Origin: CAXMPK01 sp964195405
Lineage (GTDB): Bacteria; Actinomycetota; Acidimicrobiia; Spongiisociales; ZC4RG35
Reading direction: 5' to 3'
Assembly: GCA_964195405.1 (NCBI GenBank)
Contig: CAXMPK010000020.1
Span: 1 to 6,173 of the forward strand
Length of the DNA: 6,173 bases
Numbering within the stretch: the stretch's first letter is position 1; each line of letters opens with the position of its first letter. Shown here piece by piece: positions 4,936 to 6,173 of the stretch. A program made the position numbers and the translations under genes. The notes beneath the pieces were generated by a model. That model made no database searches. It was not told where the DNA came from and saw only the letters and a program-made list of their open reading frames with translations.

Positions 4936-6173
4936 GGGGTAGATCGTCCTTTCTCATTGTTCTCCGCACCGCCAGGTGGCAGCTGGGCGGAGCCTTGTGG
5001 CTTCTGGTCAAGAGCGATGACGAAACGCCGGAGGGTCCAGACGTTGAGGACGAGCAACACGGCGATCATTCCGAGGGCAACGATCCATGGCCATCCAACC
5101 CCTTGTCGTTCGTCGGCGCCCAGCACATCTGGTGGGAGTGGCGTGGTGGTGGGCACAACAGTGGGGACTTCCAGCTCTTCCACATCAGTCGGTGGTGCTC
5201 CTACCGTGATGGAGCCGGTCATTCCGGCTTCGGCGTGTCCGGGAAGGTTACAGACGAACTCGTAGTTCCCGAGGGACTCGGGGGCAGTGAAGGTAACTGA
5301 GGAAGTAGCACCGATATCAGCCTCGACGAACACGCCGAGGCCCGGGATCTCGATGTTGTGTAGGACCACACCTTCGTTGACCAATGTAAGTGTCACGTCG
5401 CTACCGGCGAGGATATCGGGGGAATCTGGATCGAACGCGAATTCGGTGGAAGTGATCGAGATCGTCACGAGGGCCTGCTCTCCGGTCTGGCTAGCCGCGT
5501 CCTGTTGCTGGGTGGTGGCGGCGTCGGGGTTCGAAAGCACCGGGGGTGGGGCACTGAATAAGGCCGACGCGAGCGCCAATGTTACGTCGACAGGCGCCAG
5601 ATCATCGGAGGCTACCCAAGCGGTCCCGCTGAACCTGATTGCTGAACGAAACCTCGGGTGTTCGGCCGCTCCCTGTGGAATGTGTGCAGGTGCCACCAAC
5701 TCTTCGTCCGTGGTGTCGGTATCAATACTGTCGAACACGGTTGACGGGGGGTGTAAGCCTGTGACGAGCTGCGAGTTGATGACCGCGCTGTCTAGGAATG
5801 ACCCCAGGGTGGCCTCGATGGTCGTGCTGTTGTCGGTTGCAGGTGATACCGCGTAGGCCGTTAGGCCACGCACGATCGACGCGATTGTGTCAAGCTCGAT
5901 CGTGCCGTCGGGCGCTTCGAGGAACGCGAGAACCGTGTCGGCTGAGCGGTTGACTGCGTCGTCGATTGATTGTCCGCTGAGCGTTGGGAAGCGGATAGCG
6001 AGTCCCTCCAGCACGGCGGCAGCGTCGTTCAACTTGAGATCTTGGCCGACCGACGCTGTCAGGAGCGGCACGCGCCGTGCAACGTCTTTGAACACAGCGT
6101 CTGCTGTTTCGGGCTCCGCTACGGAGAGCCGCCATGCGAGGGCGCGGACGGCTAAGGCTTGCCCGGTGAGCGA
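4932..6173 (-). CDS. Membrane-anchored cupredoxin protein, 5' end outside window
   Basis: The frame is open to the window edge, giving 413 visible residues; the GTG at 6095 is internal, since clear coding continues upstream of it. Residues 1 to about 110 are helix-like and unrecognised (ALAVRALAWRLSVAEPETADAV...), and 110-235 form a linker-like region of unclear fold. A plastocyanin/azurin-type cupredoxin domain covers about 234-326 (ALVTISITSTEFAFDPD...GMTGSITVG). It has a full type 1 copper ligand set: H272 in LHNIEI, then C308, H313 and M318 in CNLPGHAEAGM. A Pro/Thr linker leads to one membrane helix at about 360-379 (GWPWIVALGMIAVLLVLNVW) and a short polar cytoplasmic tail, so the copper domain faces outward. 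It probably carries electrons or copper at the membrane. The start, and any signal peptide, lie beyond the window. It heads a tightly coupled three-gene set. Confidence 0.88.
   Translation of the reverse strand, partial: SLTGQALAVRALAWRLSVAEPETADAVFKDVARRVPLLTASVGQDLKLNDAAAVLEGLAIRFPTLSGQSIDDAVNRSADTVLAFLEAPDGTIELDTIASIVRGLTAYAVSPATDNSTTIEATLGSFLDSAVINSQLVTGLHPPSTVFDSIDTDTTDEELVAPAHIPQGAAEHPRFRSAIRFSGTAWVASDDLAPVDVTLALASALFSAPPPVLSNPDAATTQQQDAASQTGEQALVTISITSTEFAFDPDSPDILAGSDVTLTLVNEGVVLHNIEIPGLGVFVEADIGATSSVTFTAPESLGNYEFVCNLPGHAEAGMTGSITVGAPPTDVEELEVPTVVPTTTPLPPDVLGADERQGVGWPWIVALGMIAVLLVLNVWTLRRFVIALDQKPQGSAQLPPGGAENNEKGRSTP

Overview
The window looks like chromosomal DNA from a moderately high-GC actinobacterium, possibly of the Acidimicrobiia type. 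The reasons are GTG starts, GC-rich third positions, exported proteins with long Thr/Ser-rich linkers, an ECF sigma/anti-sigma pair of actinobacterial style and several predicted lipoproteins. No taxonomic marker is present, so this is inference.

Layout. (1) Bases 1-339 hold no confident gene; they carry short repeats (AACTTCAC units and a palindrome TTTCACTCCGTGAAA), with a weak 61-codon minus-strand ORF across part of the stretch. (2) 340-936 (+) encodes a membrane-anchored or secreted protein with a Thr/Ser-rich stalk and a C-terminal excalibur calcium-binding motif. (3) 962-2680 (-) is a compact operon read in the order Lipoprotein_15-type lipoprotein, ECF sigma factor, RskA-like zinc-binding anti-sigma factor. 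A candidate ECF promoter precedes it. (4) 2700-3386 is a long stretch without a convincing gene. It holds a perfect hairpin (2808-2841), a second copy of the palindrome with a partner motif at the same 66-base distance as in region 1, and another hairpin at 3141-3159. (5) 3306-3530 (+) is an open frame coding for a small hydrophobic protein or the C-terminal remnant of a membrane protein. (6) 3636-6173 (-) is a tightly packed three-gene set read in the order membrane-anchored cupredoxin protein (5' end outside the window), small lipoprotein, thioredoxin-fold lipoprotein with a CX4C motif. The first pair overlaps by ATGA and the second by 11 bases.

How the parts may work together. In the sigma operon, the membrane anti-sigma probably holds the sigma factor until an envelope signal releases it, and the sigma factor may then drive its own promoter upstream of the lipoprotein gene. 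In the cupredoxin set, all three products are predicted to sit on the outer face of the membrane. A blue-copper site beside a Cys-pair thioredoxin fold suggests extracytoplasmic copper or thiol redox handling, for example assembly or protection of a copper enzyme. That role is inference from context.
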